Source of the DNA: JBGTIS01 sp041745535
GTDB lineage: Bacteria; Bacteroidota; Bacteroidia; Cytophagales; Cyclobacteriaceae
NCBI GenBank assembly: GCA_041745535.1
Contig: JBGTIS010000105.1
Span: forward strand, 1 to 8,230
Direction: 5' to 3'
Length of the DNA: 8,230 nt
The notes below the pieces were generated by a model. The model was not told the origin of the DNA. It saw only the letters and a list, made by a program, of their open reading frames with translations, and ran no database searches. This document shows positions 1-6,735 of this stretch, piece by piece; the stretch's first letter is position 1, and every line of letters begins with the position of its first letter. The position numbers were made by a program, and so were the translations under genes.

Positions 1-94
1 ACCTGCTTTTACACAGCTTTACCTGGGTGTGACAAGCGGCTATATCAGGGAATTTAATTTTACAGCGGTAATTAAAATTAAACCCCCGATAAAC

Positions 95-634
95 ATGAAA
101 CCTTCCTATATATTTCCCCTGGTAGTGCTCTTTTTATTTACAGGCTTTATCCCAAAAAGTAATGTAGAATATGAGTTCATCGAGTTCGCCGACATCACCT
201 ATAAACCTATTATAGCCGTTACCCTGAATGGTAAAAAAGCCTACTTTTTAATAGATTCTGGCTCTGACATTACCATTATCGACCACAACGTAGCTGAGAA
301 GTATGGATTTACAGCCATTAACCGGCGAGAGGAAAAGCATACCGTATTAGGAGTAGTAGGAGAAACCTCAGAAGTGATGTCTACCAAAAATGTGAACCTG
401 CGAATAGGATCATCCCGTGTGTTTAACCGGTACCTGGCCTTTAATTTAAAATCATTGGTAAGGGTTACCATGCGCAATACCGGATTCAGAATTAGCGGCA
501 TTATTGGTTCTGATTTAATGAAAAGGTACGGTTTTGTAATTGATTATGCCAACAAAAGAGTGGGCATACAGGTACCCTCCGGGGCGAAGGCAAAGAAGGC
601 CGATAACACCATAGCCCTGGCCACCCCAAACTAA
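95..634 (+). CDS. Exported retropepsin-like aspartic protease
   Basis: A 179-residue protein that looks like a single-lobe retroviral-type (retropepsin-like) aspartyl protease. Visible features are a basic/hydrophobic N-terminus (MKPSYIFPLVVLFLFTGF) consistent with a signal peptide or membrane anchor, then the catalytic triplet DSG at residues 54-56 inside the hydrophobic strand FLIDSGSDITIID. About 100 residues later comes a hydrophobic-hydrophobic-Gly segment, GIIGSDLMKRYGFVIDY, which is the second conserved half of the fold. A single DSG motif implies that the active enzyme is a homodimer, as in the family. The ATG at 95 is preferred over an in-frame GTG at 29 because it puts a signal-like sequence at the very N-terminus. 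Substrate unknown; the likely location is the periplasm or cell envelope. The next gene is co-directional, 122 nt downstream. Family call fairly sure, biological role not. Confidence 0.82.
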   Translation: MKPSYIFPLVVLFLFTGFIPKSNVEYEFIEFADITYKPIIAVTLNGKKAYFLIDSGSDITIIDHNVAEKYGFTAINRREEKHTVLGVVGETSEVMSTKNVNLRIGSSRVFNRYLAFNLKSLVRVTMRNTGFRISGIIGSDLMKRYGFVIDYANKRVGIQVPSGAKAKKADNTIALATPN

Positions 635-756
635 TGCTTTACAGGAACAGCACGCAGGTTTCTCCACTGATTGCCCGAAGGATAAGGCACTGTAATTGTA
701 TATAAATTAGGAGTTAATTATGTATTATTACAGTGCTGAACCAGCTTGTAATCGGG

Positions 757-1788
757 ATGTTGAAAGCTTTTACACATATAAACTACCTTATTGCCGGCAT
801 TTTCTTTCTCTTTAGTTCAATACCCCCTACCCAGGCCGATGAATGGGAGAAAATATTGAACCTGGAAGGAAAATGGAGATTTTCTATTGGCGATGCCTTA
901 GCCTGGGCAAATCCTTCCTTTGACGATAAAAACTGGGACATCATACAGGTGCCTTCCTCCTGGGAAAACCAGGGCTTTTATGGCTACGATGGGTATGCCT
1001 GGTACCGAAAAACTTTCAAAGTGCCGGCAGGGTATCAAAAAAAAGACTTGTATTTATCGCTGGGCTATGTCGATGATGTAGACGAAGTATACATAAATGG
1101 CCAGATCATTGGCTTTTCCGGCACCTTTCCGCCCAGGTTTAAAACCGCCTTCCGGGCTTATCGCATGTACCCCATTCCTGCCGCATATTTAAATATGGAG
1201 GGCGAGAATGTGATCGCTGTACGCGTGTACGACAGTGTAATTGAAGGTGGCATTACCGAGGGAGAGATTGGCATTTATATCAACCATGCCGATGTGACCC
1301 TAAGTGTTGACCTGCGCGGCATCTGGAATTTTAAAACCGGTGATAGTCTGGATTGGCAAAGAAATAATCTGGACGATACAGACTGGAATAAAATTATGGT
1401 GCCTGCCAAATGGGAACACCAGGGTTTTTGGGAATATAATGGGTATGCCTGGTATCGAAAAACAGTGGTGCTGCCTAAAAACCTGAAAGGCGAAAAACTA
1501 TTTTTGGTTTTAGGATACATTGACGATTACAATGAAGTATTTGTGAATGGCGCGTTAATTGGTAGTACCGGCATGACGGCCAATGGAAATCCAATATTGG
1601 GTGACGATGAAGCCTGGCTGAAACCGCGAATCTACTACCTTCCTGCTGATGTAATCCATTTCGGTAAAAATAATACTATCGCGGTGCGTATTTTTGATAA
1701 AATAGGAGATGGAGGTATTTATAATGGGCCTGTGGGCATTATCAGGCAATCGCAATACGAAAGCTTTCGCCGCCGTTACAACGATTAA
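757..1788 (+). CDS. Exported protein with two tandem GH2-type sugar-binding (jelly-roll) domains
   Basis: A 343-residue protein with an N-terminal signal peptide (hydrophobic LIAGIFFLFSS, likely cleavage after PTQA near residue 27). The mature part is two copies of one domain, residues about 34-174 and 185-328. Each copy carries WxF.GD...W, FDD/LDD..W, P..WE.QGF...GYAWYRKT, GY(V/I)DD..EV(Y/F)(I/V)NG..IG and (I/V)AVR(V/I)(Y/F)D...GGI. These are hallmarks of the galactose-binding-like N-terminal domain of GH2 beta-galactosidases and sialate O-acetylesterases. There is no TIM barrel and no SGNH domain, so it probably binds carbohydrate or acts as an accessory protein rather than an enzyme. ATG 757 is chosen because it starts directly at the signal peptide; an in-frame GTG at 733 would add 8 residues. 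It ends 22 nt from the convergent OpgC-like gene. Ligand unknown. Confidence 0.8.
   Translation: MLKAFTHINYLIAGIFFLFSSIPPTQADEWEKILNLEGKWRFSIGDALAWANPSFDDKNWDIIQVPSSWENQGFYGYDGYAWYRKTFKVPAGYQKKDLYLSLGYVDDVDEVYINGQIIGFSGTFPPRFKTAFRAYRMYPIPAAYLNMEGENVIAVRVYDSVIEGGITEGEIGIYINHADVTLSVDLRGIWNFKTGDSLDWQRNNLDDTDWNKIMVPAKWEHQGFWEYNGYAWYRKTVVLPKNLKGEKLFLVLGYIDDYNEVFVNGALIGSTGMTANGNPILGDDEAWLKPRIYYLPADVIHFGKNNTIAVRIFDKIGDGGIYNGPVGIIRQSQYESFRRRYND
991..1463 (+). repeat. Internal domain duplication, 450-bp period
   Basis: The sequence gggtatgcctggtaccgaaa at 991 recurs with a single mismatch at 1441, exactly 450 bp (150 codons) later, encoding GYAWYRKT in both copies. The surrounding protein repeats also align along about 140 residues. 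Most of the DNA has diverged, so this is an old in-frame duplication within the gene rather than a recent one. The span given runs from the first copy of the best-conserved block to the end of the second. Confidence 0.85.
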
Positions 1789-1810
1789 ACAAAACATGAT
1801 GGAGTGGTAA

Positions 1811-2938
1811 TCAGGTAGCCGCTTTCATGCGCTGCTTTCTTTTTCTGTAACTGTCGTTTAAAAAAGCAGGAATAAACAGGGCTAAAACACTGAGCAGTAC
1901 TACTACAATTTCGGCTAGTTTAATCAATGTATTATTGAAGTTAAAAGGCAAAGCGGAAAGATGTCGCTCCAGATCCGCGGTAACAGGCATTACAATAATG
2001 GTAAGTACCACATGGAAGGCAAAAACCTGTAGAGAATGTTTGCCCAGAAATACCACAGGTTTGAATTTTGCCGTATGGGTATACATTTCCTGTAAATAGG
2101 CGATTACATAAGTGAGTGCGTAAAAGTTTAGCAAACGCAGCGGCCCCAGGTCTGTTTTATCCGTTAAAAATGAAGAATTGGCAAATTCATTATCAGTCAC
2201 AAAATGCCTGACAAAGAAAAGGATACCACATATAATTAGGCAAACCACTAATATATTTTTGTTACGCATAAAAGAAGTCAGCCGGTCTTTACTTTTAAGG
2301 TACCCAATCAGCATGCCTGTAAAGAATAGCAATTGCCAGGAATACACATTAAAATAACCTAAATCAACCGGAACGAATGTGCTTAATTTTTGGGCCAGTA
2401 CATCGCGAAACCCCAGGATACTGATACACCAGAGGCCAATGCTGATGCCCAATAGCAGTAAAAATTTCTCTTTGAGTAATAATTTAAGGGCAATAGGAGC
2501 AAAAAGCAGAAACATGCAGTAAATGGGAAGAATATTCAGGTGATCGGGCTGATAAAAGAAAGTGGCGCTTAAAATAACCGCTAACCATGGTCGGGTTAAA
2601 AACAAGGGATCTTCACTGGTCCAGAAAGCGCCAACATAAGGATTGGTAAAAATCAGCACTACCAGAATAATAAGCACAGCGATATGATACTGATAAATTT
2701 CAAAGGATCGGATAAGCATTCTGTGAGAAGCTTTATCGGTACCATTTTTTATTGCCATTCTGGTAAACACGATCCCTGCCACCAGCCCTGAAACAAATAC
2801 AAACCCTTCGGCACCTGATACAAATCCGAACGACTGGTAGGTAAATCTCCGCAATGGACTGCTCAAATGATCAATGGTCATAATAATCAGCAACAATCCT
2901 CTTACAAAATCTATCTGTAAATATCTTTTCATCAACAT
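1811..2938 (-). CDS. OpgC-like polytopic membrane acyltransferase
   Basis: A 375-residue inner-membrane protein with about ten hydrophobic segments. The N-terminal signature IDFVRGLLLIIMTIDHL (Asp10, Arg13-Gly14, Asp23-His24), followed by GFVSGAEGFVFVSGLVAGIVF, is characteristic of the OpgC family. The family founder, proteobacterial OpgC, adds succinyl groups to osmoregulated periplasmic glucans, and the fold is related to acyltransferase-3 proteins. No opgG/opgH-type glucan synthesis gene is nearby, so the acceptor here is unknown; a general 'surface glycan acylation' role is inference. Two starts are possible, ATG 2938 or ATG 2932 (MKRYLQIDF); both keep the signature. A TAACTTTG box lies 44 nt upstream of the first. 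The gene is convergent with the sugar-binding protein gene and divergent from tyrS. Family call strong, substrate unknown. Confidence 0.85.
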   Translation of the reverse strand: MLMKRYLQIDFVRGLLLIIMTIDHLSSPLRRFTYQSFGFVSGAEGFVFVSGLVAGIVFTRMAIKNGTDKASHRMLIRSFEIYQYHIAVLIILVVLIFTNPYVGAFWTSEDPLFLTRPWLAVILSATFFYQPDHLNILPIYCMFLLFAPIALKLLLKEKFLLLLGISIGLWCISILGFRDVLAQKLSTFVPVDLGYFNVYSWQLLFFTGMLIGYLKSKDRLTSFMRNKNILVVCLIICGILFFVRHFVTDNEFANSSFLTDKTDLGPLRLLNFYALTYVIAYLQEMYTHTAKFKPVVFLGKHSLQVFAFHVVLTIIVMPVTADLERHLSALPFNFNNTLIKLAEIVVVLLSVLALFIPAFLNDSYRKRKQRMKAAT

Positions 2939-2981
2939 TCGGAATAGTTGGCGGCGAAATACGCTGCTGTTAATGGGTGCT

Positions 2982-2989
2982 CAAAGTTA
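2982..2989 (-). promoter_or_regulatory. Putative -7 box (TAACTTTG) for the OpgC-like gene
   Basis: On the minus strand the sequence reads TAACTTTG, a full match to the Bacteroidota TAnnTTTG -7 consensus, ending 44 nt before the ATG at 2938. No convincing TTG -33 element is seen at the usual distance, so the call rests on the -7 match and its position. Confidence 0.45.
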
Positions 2990-3103
2990 CGGCATTCCGC
3001 TACATTTAAATTTGTTTTCCTATAATTAAAGTCCATTACCCTATTTCGGAAAATGTTTTAGTCAGAAGTTCGCGAAACTGAATAGGGGTTTGTTTTAACT
3101 TTT

Positions 3104-3111
3104 TATATTTG
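3104..3111 (+). promoter_or_regulatory. Putative -7 box (TATATTTG) for tyrS
   Basis: TATATTTG matches the Bacteroidota -7 consensus TAnnTTTG and ends 41 nt before the tyrS ATG, a spacing nearly identical to the other boxes in this window. A TTTG at 3089-3092 is too close to be a standard -33 element, and only a weak CTG sits at the normal distance. With the opgC-side box it makes the 213-nt gap a divergent promoter region. Confidence 0.5.
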
Positions 3112-3151
3112 CAAATAATATTGAATCAACTAAAGCATAGGCAGTATATTT

Positions 3152-4471
3152 ATGAGTTTGGCAACCACGAATGCGGCAAATACCGATAGAAAGAACTTTA
3201 TTGAAGAACTACAGTGGCGGGGCATGATCCAGGATATCACGCCCGGTACAGAAGAACAATTGTCCAAAGAACTGACATTGGCCTATATTGGTTTTGATCC
3301 TACGGCCCCTTCTCTGCATATTGGTAATCTGGCTACCATTATGTTATTAAAACATTTCCAGTTATCAGGTCATAAACCCATTGCTTTGGTGGGCGGTGCT
3401 ACCGGCATGATTGGCGACCCTTCCGGGAAATCGGCTGAAAGAAATCTGCTGGATGAGGAAACGCTTCGTAAAAATCAGACGGGAATACGCAACCAACTCA
3501 ATAAATTCCTTGATTTTAATTGTGGTGAAAACTCAGCTGAAATTGTAAATAATTACGATTGGTTTGTCACCATTAGCTTTCTGGACTTTCTGCGTGATGC
3601 GGGCAAACACATTACCATCAATTATATGATCGCCAAGGAGTCGGTAAAGAAAAGAATGGAAACAGGATTATCTTTTACGGAATTTTCCTATCAGTTGCTC
3701 CAGGGGTTCGACTTTTATCATTTGTATGAAAACAAAGGCGTAAAGCTCCAAATGGGAGGCTCCGACCAGTGGGGCAACATCACCACCGGCACAGAATTTA
3801 TCCGGCGAAAAGCCAATGGCGATGCTTTCGCGCTTACCACCCCCCTGATTACCAAAGCTGATGGCTCAAAATTTGGTAAGTCGGAAGGTGGGAATGTATG
3901 GCTCGATGCCGAGTTCACCTCACCGTACGAGTTTTACCAGTTCTGGCTCAATTGTGCCGATGAGGATTGTGGTAAACTGATCCGTGTGTTTACTTTAAAA
4001 AGCCGGGAAGAGATTGAACAGTTAGAGCGTGAACACGCCGAAGCACCACATCAGCGGATTTTGCAAAAAACCATGGCTGAGGAAATCACTATTCGGGTGC
4101 ATTCCCGGGAGGCTTATGAAAAGGCTGTAAAAGCATCGCGGATTTTGTTTGGAAAATCCACACAGGAAGACCTTGAGGATTTGGACGAAAAAACATTACT
4201 TTCAGTATTTATAGATGTGCCACAGGTGTATATCAGTAGAACTCAATATGAAAGTCAGGCCAATGTTACCGACTTGCTTTCAGAAGGTACCAAAGGAGAG
4301 ATTTTTGGTTCAAAAGGCGAAGCCCGCCGCATGATACAGGGTGGGGGCGTGAGCATTAACAAAGAAAAAATAAATAAAGCCGATGAAGCGGTTAATATTA
4401 AACTGTTGCTGGATAAATATTTTCTTGTACAGCGGGGGAAAAAGAATTATTACTTAATTAGTGTAAGTTAA
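3152..4471 (+). CDS. tyrS: Tyrosyl-tRNA synthetase
   Basis: A cytoplasmic class I aminoacyl-tRNA synthetase (439 residues, near the usual 400-430) that charges tRNA-Tyr with tyrosine using ATP. The N-terminal Rossmann domain shows YIGFDPTAPSLHIGN, with the HIGH-type signature HIGN at residues 56-59 and the tyrosine-pocket Tyr just before it. GGSDQWGN, residues 202-209, is the other conserved tyrosine-binding block. KFGKS at 240-244 is the KMSKS equivalent, in the form normal for bacterial TyrRS. The C-terminal 70 or so residues form an S4-type RNA-binding domain (GSKGEARRMIQGGGVSINKEKI). The ATG at 3152 is supported by a TATATTTG box 41 nt upstream. A DUF4920 lipoprotein gene starts 11 nt after the stop and is probably co-transcribed. 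No T-box leader is apparent. Confidence 0.98.
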   Translation: MSLATTNAANTDRKNFIEELQWRGMIQDITPGTEEQLSKELTLAYIGFDPTAPSLHIGNLATIMLLKHFQLSGHKPIALVGGATGMIGDPSGKSAERNLLDEETLRKNQTGIRNQLNKFLDFNCGENSAEIVNNYDWFVTISFLDFLRDAGKHITINYMIAKESVKKRMETGLSFTEFSYQLLQGFDFYHLYENKGVKLQMGGSDQWGNITTGTEFIRRKANGDAFALTTPLITKADGSKFGKSEGGNVWLDAEFTSPYEFYQFWLNCADEDCGKLIRVFTLKSREEIEQLEREHAEAPHQRILQKTMAEEITIRVHSREAYEKAVKASRILFGKSTQEDLEDLDEKTLLSVFIDVPQVYISRTQYESQANVTDLLSEGTKGEIFGSKGEARRMIQGGGVSINKEKINKADEAVNIKLLLDKYFLVQRGKKNYYLISVS

Positions 4472-4482
4472 AACAATTAATT

Positions 4483-4968
4483 ATGAACAGGCTATTGTAT
4501 TTTTATGTATTGCTATTTTTTACGGCTTGTCAAACCAATCCGGAATCTAAAGAGCGGATAACTTCCAATCATCAGGCTTATGCGCGGTATGGAGAGGAAA
4601 TTTCAGACCAGGGCGCATTGCTGCCTGCTGCTTTTCTGGTGGAAATGGATGGAAAAACCCAGGTGAACACCAAAATTAAAGGTACCATCACCGAATGCTG
4701 CCAGGCCAAAGGTTGCTGGATGAAGGTAGACCTGGAAAATGGGGAAGAAATGATGGTGAAGTTTAAAGATTACGGTTTTTTTGTACCCATTACCTCTGCT
4801 GGTAAAACCGTAGTAATGGAAGGGAATGCTTTTGTGGATACCGTTAGCGTAGAAGACCAGCGACATTATGCCATGGATGCCGGTGAGTCGGCGGAAGCCA
4901 TAGCTGCCATTACACAGCCCAGGTATGCCCTGGGCTTTGAGGCCAGTGGCGTATTAATTGAGGAGTAG
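4483..4968 (+). CDS. DUF4920 family lipoprotein
   Basis: A 161-residue predicted lipoprotein. The signal sequence MNRLLYFYVLLFFTAC ends in a lipobox with the lipidated cysteine at residue 16, so the mature protein should be membrane-anchored. The remainder fits the Bacteroidota DUF4920 family. It has an early YGEEI, a cysteine-rich core ECCQAKGCWM (Cys72, Cys73, Cys78, Trp79), a GEEMMVKFKDYGFFVP strand pair, an HYAMDAGES segment, and a C-terminal EASGVLI ending. The clustered cysteines and acidic/His residues could suggest metal binding or redox chemistry, but no biochemical role is established to my knowledge. It lies 11 nt after tyrS, so transcription is probably shared, without obvious functional linkage. 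Its stop is 1 nt from the stop of the convergent gene. Confidence 0.85.
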   Translation: MNRLLYFYVLLFFTACQTNPESKERITSNHQAYARYGEEISDQGALLPAAFLVEMDGKTQVNTKIKGTITECCQAKGCWMKVDLENGEEMMVKFKDYGFFVPITSAGKTVVMEGNAFVDTVSVEDQRHYAMDAGESAEAIAAITQPRYALGFEASGVLIEE

Positions 4969-4969
4969 T

Positions 4970-5533
4970 TTAAAAGGGAAGTAAAATTTTCTGATACAAT
5001 AGTGGTTTAAGCTTTTTTCTGAAGTTCACCTGCTGGCCTGAGTTCGGAAATTCAATGGGAAATGAATGAATCAGGTTGAAACCGCTGGCTTTCAAAGATT
5101 TTCCAATGGCGTTAAACACTACTGTGGACACCAGCACGATGGGCGTGGAAGGTTTTGCGATTCGCAGTATCTCTTTGATCAATACCGGAAAATTATTTCT
5201 GTAAATTTTTATTCTGGCGCTTGTAGTCTTATTTACGAGTGGTTCATCCAGGGCGTTCATCAAAAAATAGCCTTCTTCCTGCATACGTTCCAAAAAATAA
5301 GTTTTCTCGGCACGAAGGCTTTTGGTGGTAGGAAAAGCTTTTACTTCCTCGGCAAACAACACCTTCATGATTTCCAGAAAAAGGCTATCGCCGCTGGAAA
5401 CTTTTTCGTAATAAAAATAACGATGCTTATGCGCACTGGGTGGCGCCTCAGTAATAAATAAAAGCTTTATTTGCTGAGGCCGGTATTTCTCCCTGGCATT
5501 TTTGTAAATATTCCCAACAGCTTCTTCTACCAT
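4970..5533 (-). CDS. Uncharacterised protein, possibly a divergent uracil-DNA-glycosylase-fold protein
   Basis: A 187-residue cytoplasmic protein with no signal peptide. I do not recognise it by name. Its motif order resembles the uracil-DNA-glycosylase superfamily. KLLFITEAPP (residues 23-32) sits where family members have the VxGEAPG strand. A Phe/Tyr-rich loop and a Gly-containing helix follow, then GYFLMNALDEPLVN (88-101) in the position of the yxxNxxxxxP block. PIVLVSTVVFNAIGKSL (131-147) resembles the IvxLGxxAxxxL strand-helix. A late FPNSGQQVNFRKKL (162-175) stands where HPSxxxxxR occurs. The canonical Gly of GEAPG and the His of the HPS motif are not conserved, so glycosylase activity is doubtful. 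It starts 3 nt after the SIMPL gene, so the two form a likely operon. The fold assignment is inference. Confidence 0.7.
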   Translation of the reverse strand: MVEEAVGNIYKNAREKYRPQQIKLLFITEAPPSAHKHRYFYYEKVSSGDSLFLEIMKVLFAEEVKAFPTTKSLRAEKTYFLERMQEEGYFLMNALDEPLVNKTTSARIKIYRNNFPVLIKEILRIAKPSTPIVLVSTVVFNAIGKSLKASGFNLIHSFPIEFPNSGQQVNFRKKLKPLLYQKILLPF

Positions 5534-5536
5534 ATT

Positions 5537-6244
5537 TTACTGAATGCTGAAAACCGCTCTTATTTCAAAACGAAGTTTGATCTGCTGAAAATCGATGTTT
5601 TCCGCAGGCGTGTCACCTGCATCGGCCGCCATAAATTTGGCGTTCCTTTGGTAAGCAATAGGCGGATTATAGCCATTATCAATTTCACTAATCTCAATAA
5701 TGCCGCCTAGTTTTTCGCCAATACTTTCTACCAGATAGGTGGCTTTTTCCTTGGCTGCCTGCAGGGCTTTTATTTTCAGATCTTTCCGATATTTTTCAAT
5801 ATCGGTATGCGAATAATCATTAATGCTGGTACTTTGGATACCTTTTGGGTCAAGGTAAGCCAGCATTTGATTTAGGGAATTTAAATCAGACAATTTGAGT
5901 TTGTATTGTTTACTGGCCAAAAAATCCTTATTCTTATCCTTTTTCTGGTTCCAGTACCAGTAATTGTAACTTGCGACATTTTCAATCTGCAGGTCTTCTG
6001 ATGGAATACCAGCCTTTTTTACAGCATTTTGTAATTCTTTTTCCAGTTTGTCAATGGGAACTTTTTCCTTATTATCCCCTAAATATTCTTTCAGGGTAAT
6101 GCCCAAATAAATTTCATCAGGAGTGATTTCCTGTTCGGCGCTTCCTGTTACTTCAATTTTTTTAACCGGTTTTTCTGGGGTCTGGGCCATTGTATAATAA
6201 ACACAAAACAATAAAATTCCTGTACTAAAGAACAATTTTTTCAT
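5537..6244 (-). CDS. Exported SIMPL-domain protein (DUF541, YggE/BP26-like)
   Basis: A 235-residue exported protein. The signal peptide MKKLFFSTGILLFCVYYTMA has likely cleavage after Ala20. The mature part is a full SIMPL domain. It opens with KKIEVTGSAEQEITPDEIYLGI, continues with the GIPSEDLQIENV segment, an aromatic YNYWYW stretch, KYRKDLKIKALQAAKEKATYLVESIGEKLGGIIEI (the family's helix plus strand) and ends with a beta-strand. Homologues include E. coli YggE and Brucella BP26, periplasmic or envelope proteins linked to oxidative stress and oligomeric channels; the molecular function is poorly defined. ATG 6244 is preferred to in-frame ATGs at 6274, 6271 and 6250 because it begins at the signal peptide and because the TATATTTG box at 6283-6290 would place transcription initiation near 6276. 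It is the first gene of a two-gene operon. Confidence 0.9.
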   Translation of the reverse strand: MKKLFFSTGILLFCVYYTMAQTPEKPVKKIEVTGSAEQEITPDEIYLGITLKEYLGDNKEKVPIDKLEKELQNAVKKAGIPSEDLQIENVASYNYWYWNQKKDKNKDFLASKQYKLKLSDLNSLNQMLAYLDPKGIQSTSINDYSHTDIEKYRKDLKIKALQAAKEKATYLVESIGEKLGGIIEISEIDNGYNPPIAYQRNAKFMAADAGDTPAENIDFQQIKLRFEIRAVFSIQ

Positions 6245-6282
6245 TAACATATCTATAAAATTTATTAGCATCATCCACTTAA

Positions 6283-6290
6283 CAAATATA
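6283..6290 (-). promoter_or_regulatory. Putative -7 box (TATATTTG) for the SIMPL operon
   Basis: On the minus strand TATATTTG ends 39 nt before ATG 6244 and is identical in sequence to the tyrS box. It helps decide the start: the upstream in-frame ATGs at 6274 and 6271 would be nearly leaderless. No clear -33 TTG is seen at 19-23 nt. Confidence 0.5.
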
Positions 6291-6437
6291 AGCTTCTAAC
6301 ACAAAGACACCGAAAATGAAGAAACGGATGGAATGTTGAAATGTTGGGCAGGAAAAAAATAAAAAAAGGAAATATTAATTAATACGTCCTTTTTCTTAAA
6401 ATTGAAAGTCTTTAAGCGCATGTTTAACTTTTGGAAA
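6291..6437. other. Intergenic stretch without a recognisable gene
   Basis: This A/T-rich stretch upstream of the SIMPL promoter contains no plausible coding frame. The only structure seen is a weak inverted repeat AAAAAGGA/TCCTTTTT (6363-6370 and 6387-6394) with a 16-nt loop. It separates the chromosomal operon from the insertion-sequence remnants. Confidence 0.6.
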
Positions 6438-6473
6438 GAGCGGATCAATGAATAAACTTTGGGTTGACCGCTC
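6438..6473. repeat. Inverted repeat GAGCGG(A)TCAA / TTGACCGCTC
   Basis: Arms at 6438-6448 and 6464-6473 are complementary over 10 bp with one bulged A, separated by 15 nt. It lies about 50 nt upstream of the IS5-type transposase remnant. It could be a terminal or subterminal repeat of that element, or a small hairpin. No T-run follows, so it is not a good terminator. Confidence 0.5.
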
Positions 6474-6524
6474 CACGGGGGACAAAACTCAAAAGTCTAT
6501 ACAAACCGGGCCATAGCGGCTCAG

Positions 6525-6605
6525 TACGAGCAACTCACTGATCCGCGGTGGGAAGTTATCAAAGATCACCTACCAATCCAAAGGAAACGAAAATATGATC
6601 GCCGG
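6525..6605 (+). pseudogene. N-terminal remnant of an IS5-family transposase
   Basis: The plus strand encodes, without an ATG, YEQLTDPRWEVIKDHLPIQ followed by RKRKYDRR (27 residues). This is the characteristic N-terminal insertion-element domain (DUF4096 type, 'YExLTDxQWExIxxxLPxxRKRK') of IS5-family transposases. The usual following segment (RxxVNAILWxxRTGxxWR) is missing; after residue 27 the frame loses similarity at about 6605. The frame is open upstream to 6468 but has no ATG; ATA at 6513 is in the approximate position of a start. So both the start and more than 80 percent of the gene are gone. This is a decayed fragment next to the IS110 element. Confidence 0.65.
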
Positions 6606-6686
6606 AATTCTAAGATAAAAGCAAATTATATTGATGTAAAATTTCAAAGATTTCACAGCCTTCCAGCTACCGCCCTTCGGTTAGTG

Positions 6687-6730
6687 TTTTCTTTTAAGGG
6701 CAAAACTAAAGTTTTGTCCTTAAAAGAAAA
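6687..6730. terminator. 44-nt near-perfect palindrome after the transposase stop
   Basis: Two 21-nt arms (6687-6707 and 6710-6730) pair over their full length with a single G/T mismatch and a loop of only two bases. They begin 5 nt beyond the transposase stop codon. The A/T-rich outer arms (CTTTTAAGG / CCTTAAAAG) give U-runs in both transcription directions, so a bidirectional terminator is the likeliest role. It could also be a structural part of the element's right end. Confidence 0.6.
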
Positions 6731-6735
6731 TTTGC

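Noticed and set aside
29..94. GTG at 29 as the start of the retropepsin-like protein
   Set aside because: It would place 22 residues of non-signal sequence before an otherwise well-formed N-terminal hydrophobic segment beginning at ATG 95.
3089..3111. TTTG at 3089-3092 as the -33 element of the tyrS promoter
   Set aside because: It is only 11 nt from the -7 box, whereas Bacteroidota promoters usually have about 17-23 nt.
3869..3883. KFGKS in place of KMSKS in tyrosyl-tRNA synthetase as a possible anomaly
   Set aside because: KFGKS/KFGKT is the normal form of this motif in bacterial TyrRS.
5066..5461. Plus-strand open frame of 131 codons
   Set aside because: It is antisense to the UDG-like gene, whose product has coherent motifs and an operon partner; this frame's product is low-complexity and aromatic-rich with no family resemblance.
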